A DNA stretch of 7,255 nt from an uncultured Oscillospiraceae bacterium (lineage in GTDB: Bacteria > Bacillota > Clostridia > Oscillospirales > Acutalibacteraceae), in the NCBI GenBank assembly GCA_900552605.1, contig USAR01000070.1:1-7255 (forward strand). Direction: 5' to 3'. The translations under genes were made by a program, and so were the position numbers. Positions 5,491-7,255 of this stretch are shown one piece after another (the stretch's first letter is position 1; each line of letters opens with the position of its first letter). The notes under the pieces are model-generated. The model was not told where the DNA came from. It did not search any database and saw only the letters and a list, made by a program, of their open reading frames with translations.

Positions 5491-6250
5491 TTAAATATCA
5501 AAATATGTAACAGTGACGCGCTTGCGAAGGCATTGTATATCGGAATACAAAAGTGTTTCTTTCTCTAAGAGAAGCGTAGCTGCTTTTTCAAGAAAGTCGC
5601 GGTTTTTGATAAGTATATCACGACATTTTAGTATGTATCTTTCAAGCTCTGCGCAAACAACCGCTTCGTTTCTTTCGTTAATGCTTTGGGAACATTCAGG
5701 AAAGTTTCTGTCAGATACATCTAAAAGAGAAAAACCTGATGTACTGTTAAGCGAAATGCTGGTTCTTATGTTTTCAGCGGCGCGTGAAATATCATTTTGA
5801 CATCCCGAAGCGCACCTTTCACAATTATATAGCTCAACTGCAGCTTTGCCTGCAAGAGCAATCAAAGTGTCGTGCGGACGCCTAGTAATTTCAATACATG
5901 CGTGAACAAATCCACCGTTTGCATTGACGTCACACGACCGCATTGAAACAAGTCCTATACTGCCGGGCACAAGCGCTTCCGATACAACCAGATGTCCGGC
6001 TTCGTGAACGGCGATTTCCTTAAGTTCATCATTGGATCTTTTTGTGTAGTTATCCGGCGAGTCGTATTGTGTGCGAAGTACAGCCTTTACAAGATCATCC
6101 ATTTCAATACTGTCTTTTCTCGCAAATGCTGCATATATTGCAGCTTCGTTCAAAACGGTTTCAAGCTCTGCACATGAATCATAGCAGATCATTTTAACAA
6201 GGTCGTCAAAATTAACGTTATCTGAAACTTTTTTATCTTTAATATATCTG
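5491..6250 (-). pseudogene. FtsH-like AAA protease fragment: lid plus M41 zinc peptidase, ATPase core missing
   Basis: This resembles the C-terminal half of an FtsH-family ATP-dependent zinc protease or a clostridial relative. Residue numbers run from TTG 6312. Recognisable homology begins at KDKKVSDNVNFDDLV (about residue 25), the end of the AAA module. The AAA lid AELETVLNEAAIYA (48-61) is followed by the M41 peptidase, with HEAGH at 103-107 and the third zinc ligand Asp174 in CQNDISRA, so the proteolytic site looks intact. The Walker A/B ATPase core and any membrane segments are absent. The first about 20 residues of the open frame are antisense to the neighbouring plus-strand fragment and do not look like protease, so I set the boundary near 6250. 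Without the ATPase it is unlikely to unfold substrates. The 71-nt palindrome lies just past its stop. Confidence 0.75.
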
Positions 6251-6807
6251 AATGGTTGAAAAACTGTGAGCCGAGGATTAAGGACGAATTTATTAAAAAC
6301 GAAATTAAACAATTTATGGGGGTAATAGAGGAAATGTGTAGAAGTGATACAGATCTAGGCATAATAAAGGATAACGTTTTCAGCAGTGAAAAAGCCAAAA
6401 ATTCAGCATTGCAAATACTTAGGTTTAAAGATGAGATTCTTGAAGAATTCAGGAATGACTTTTTATTGAACAGAATTGATTATGGTGATAAGTTTAAATT
6501 GGTTTTTATCACAGATAATGACGAAAAGGAAGAGTACAAACATCTGATAGCAAAAGTCAAATCGACAATCAATGAAAAAACAGTAGCTTATATTTGTTAT
6601 GAAACGAACTTATATATGTATGTTCCAAATCCTGATAATAGAGTAACCGAAACGAATTGGAAGGTAGCAGATGATGAAAAATATGGTTGGACATATCTTG
6701 AGTTCATAAAAAACAAGCATATAAACTTTAATAAGCTGTGGGAAAATACTGACCCAAAGTTTTGGGATAACACACGAAAAATTGTAATAGCCAATTATAT
6801 AAAATAG
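6241..6807 (+). pseudogene. C-terminal part of a possible PD-(D/E)XK-superfamily protein
   Basis: A plus-strand frame of about 188 residues that is open from 6226 with no ATG or ribosome binding site near its beginning. It starts abruptly with NISEWLKNCEPRIKDEF, a helix that in my recollection sits just after the nuclease core in proteins annotated as PDDEXK_4-type. The rest is charged and helical (EKAKNSALQILRFKDEILEEF), then has a beta segment FKLVFITDN and aromatic-rich YGWTYLEFI and LWENTDPKFWDN. No D-xn-(D/E)xK motif is present in what remains, so no nuclease activity is expected. TTG 6256 is the earliest formal start but is not credible. It is clearly AT-richer than the integrase. The family assignment is tentative; an unrelated accessory protein is possible. 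The 3' end is normal, with a terminator 14 nt after the stop. Confidence 0.45.
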
Positions 6808-6820
6808 TTTTATAAGGTAA

Positions 6821-6851
6821 AAATCGCCGGACTGACTGAGTCCGGCGATTT
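6821..6851 (+). terminator. Strong 13-bp hairpin terminator, probably bidirectional
   Basis: AAATCGCCGGACT/AGTCCGGCGATTT (6821-6833/6839-6851) is a perfect 13-bp stem with a 5-nt loop. It lies between the convergent nuclease-like fragment and WYL gene, with T residues at both 3' sides. Confidence 0.85.
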
Positions 6852-6927
6852 GTCTGGAATTTAATCCATAACGGGAATTGACCAACCGATATAATTTTCT
6901 TTTTGATATATGTTCGTGAAAAACTTT

Positions 6928-7255
6928 TTATTTGCTGTATTTTCTTTTTGCGTTTTGTAAGGAATTTTTTATGCTTTTTCGCAATGATTCAGGCTTTGTA
7001 ATCTCAACATAGTTTAAATACTGCATTGCCCAATGCTCCATGGCGGTAGGACTTGCTTTAACTCCGATGAGTAATTTTTCATTGCTTATTTTTGAAATCT
7101 GTATTTCCTTACCAAACCAATCAATTATTTGGTCCATAATAGCTGCGCTTGCAATAAATTCAATCGGCTCGGGCTCGTCACTGTACATATAAGGCATCGA
7201 TGACGATATTCTTTTATAATCAATTCCTTTTTCATATCCCGGAATACTGTAAAGT
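6928..7255 (-). CDS. WYL-domain transcriptional regulator, C-terminal part (5' part outside window)
   Basis: The C-terminal part of a WYL/WCX protein, normally a helix-turn-helix regulator whose WYL domain senses a nucleic-acid or nucleotide ligand. The frame stays open to the window edge (reading inward LYSIPGYEKGIDYKRISSS), so the Met at 7197 is internal and the HTH and WYL core lie beyond. The visible part matches the WCX extension: IMDQIIDWFGKEIQI, then LIGVKASPTAMEHWAMQYLNYVEITKPESLRKSI, ending in a basic NAKRKYSK tail. The order (DxFG, then Trp-Ala-xx-Tyr, then the PESLR helix) is characteristic. WYL regulators often control phage-defence or mobile-element genes, and this one sits beside a nuclease-like remnant, but its target cannot be read here. 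The strong hairpin at 6821-6851 lies downstream and may end its transcript. Confidence 0.82.
   Translation of the reverse strand, partial: LYSIPGYEKGIDYKRISSSMPYMYSDEPEPIEFIASAAIMDQIIDWFGKEIQISKISNEKLLIGVKASPTAMEHWAMQYLNYVEITKPESLRKSIKNSLQNAKRKYSK

Noticed and set aside
6861..6930. Minus-strand reading ending IGWSIPVMD just past the WYL gene
   Set aside because: The peptide is tempting as a protein tail, but the frame overlaps the WYL 3' end, has no start, and is too short to assign.
1..7255. CRISPR array or tandem repeats
   Set aside because: No regularly spaced direct repeats are seen; the repeats present are inverted and single.

Overview
The window looks like a low-to-moderate GC Clostridia chromosome, most likely an Oscillospiraceae/Ruminococcaceae-type gut or rumen bacterium. 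This is inferred from the one-piece tmRNA with an ALAA-ending tag (read as DNNKVALAA), Gram-positive ribosome binding sites, paired alpha/beta-hydrolase esterases, and an integrase whose architecture I associate with that group. No species can be named from sequence alone.

Layout. Positions 1-1276 hold two adjacent, same-strand acetyl-esterase-like alpha/beta hydrolases, the first cut by the window edge; the 33-nt gap suggests one operon. Positions 1363-1710 are a complete tmRNA (ssrA) with its own terminator. Immediately behind it is a compact, strongly folded element (1761-1874) whose left arm is an inverted copy of the tmRNA T-arm. Convergent to these, on the minus strand, is an HD-domain phosphohydrolase (2100-2684, GTG start) with a likely terminator near 1874-1918. 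Positions 3026-3352 form an RNA locus: a near-consensus sigma-A promoter, a probable structured non-coding RNA (3061-3221, possibly 6S-like), tRNA-Pro(TGG), and a 15-bp hairpin.

From the tRNA to the right edge the DNA has the character of a decayed accessory island. It holds a uracil-DNA-glycosylase-like gene broken by a single-base frameshift (3399-4120) and a tyrosine recombinase that has lost its N-terminal half (4507-5352). A 71-nt imperfect palindrome (5385-5455) follows. Next come the C-terminal lid and M41 peptidase part of an FtsH-like protease (5491-6250) and, head to head with it, the C-terminal part of what may be a PD-(D/E)XK-type protein (6241-6807). A WYL-domain regulator (6928-7255) runs off the edge. 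The integrase, protease and nuclease-like fragments all lack their N-termini, and two of them abut within about 20 nt, so this stretch records deletion, inversion or possibly an assembly join.

The intact genes do not form one pathway. The left half is housekeeping (carbohydrate ester hydrolysis, ribosome rescue, nucleotide-type HD hydrolase, tRNA). The right half is mobile and possibly defence-related debris downstream of a tRNA, a common insertion context. I found no convincing new protein-coding system. The most unusual signals are the folded element behind tmRNA and the promoter-driven RNA ahead of tRNA-Pro.
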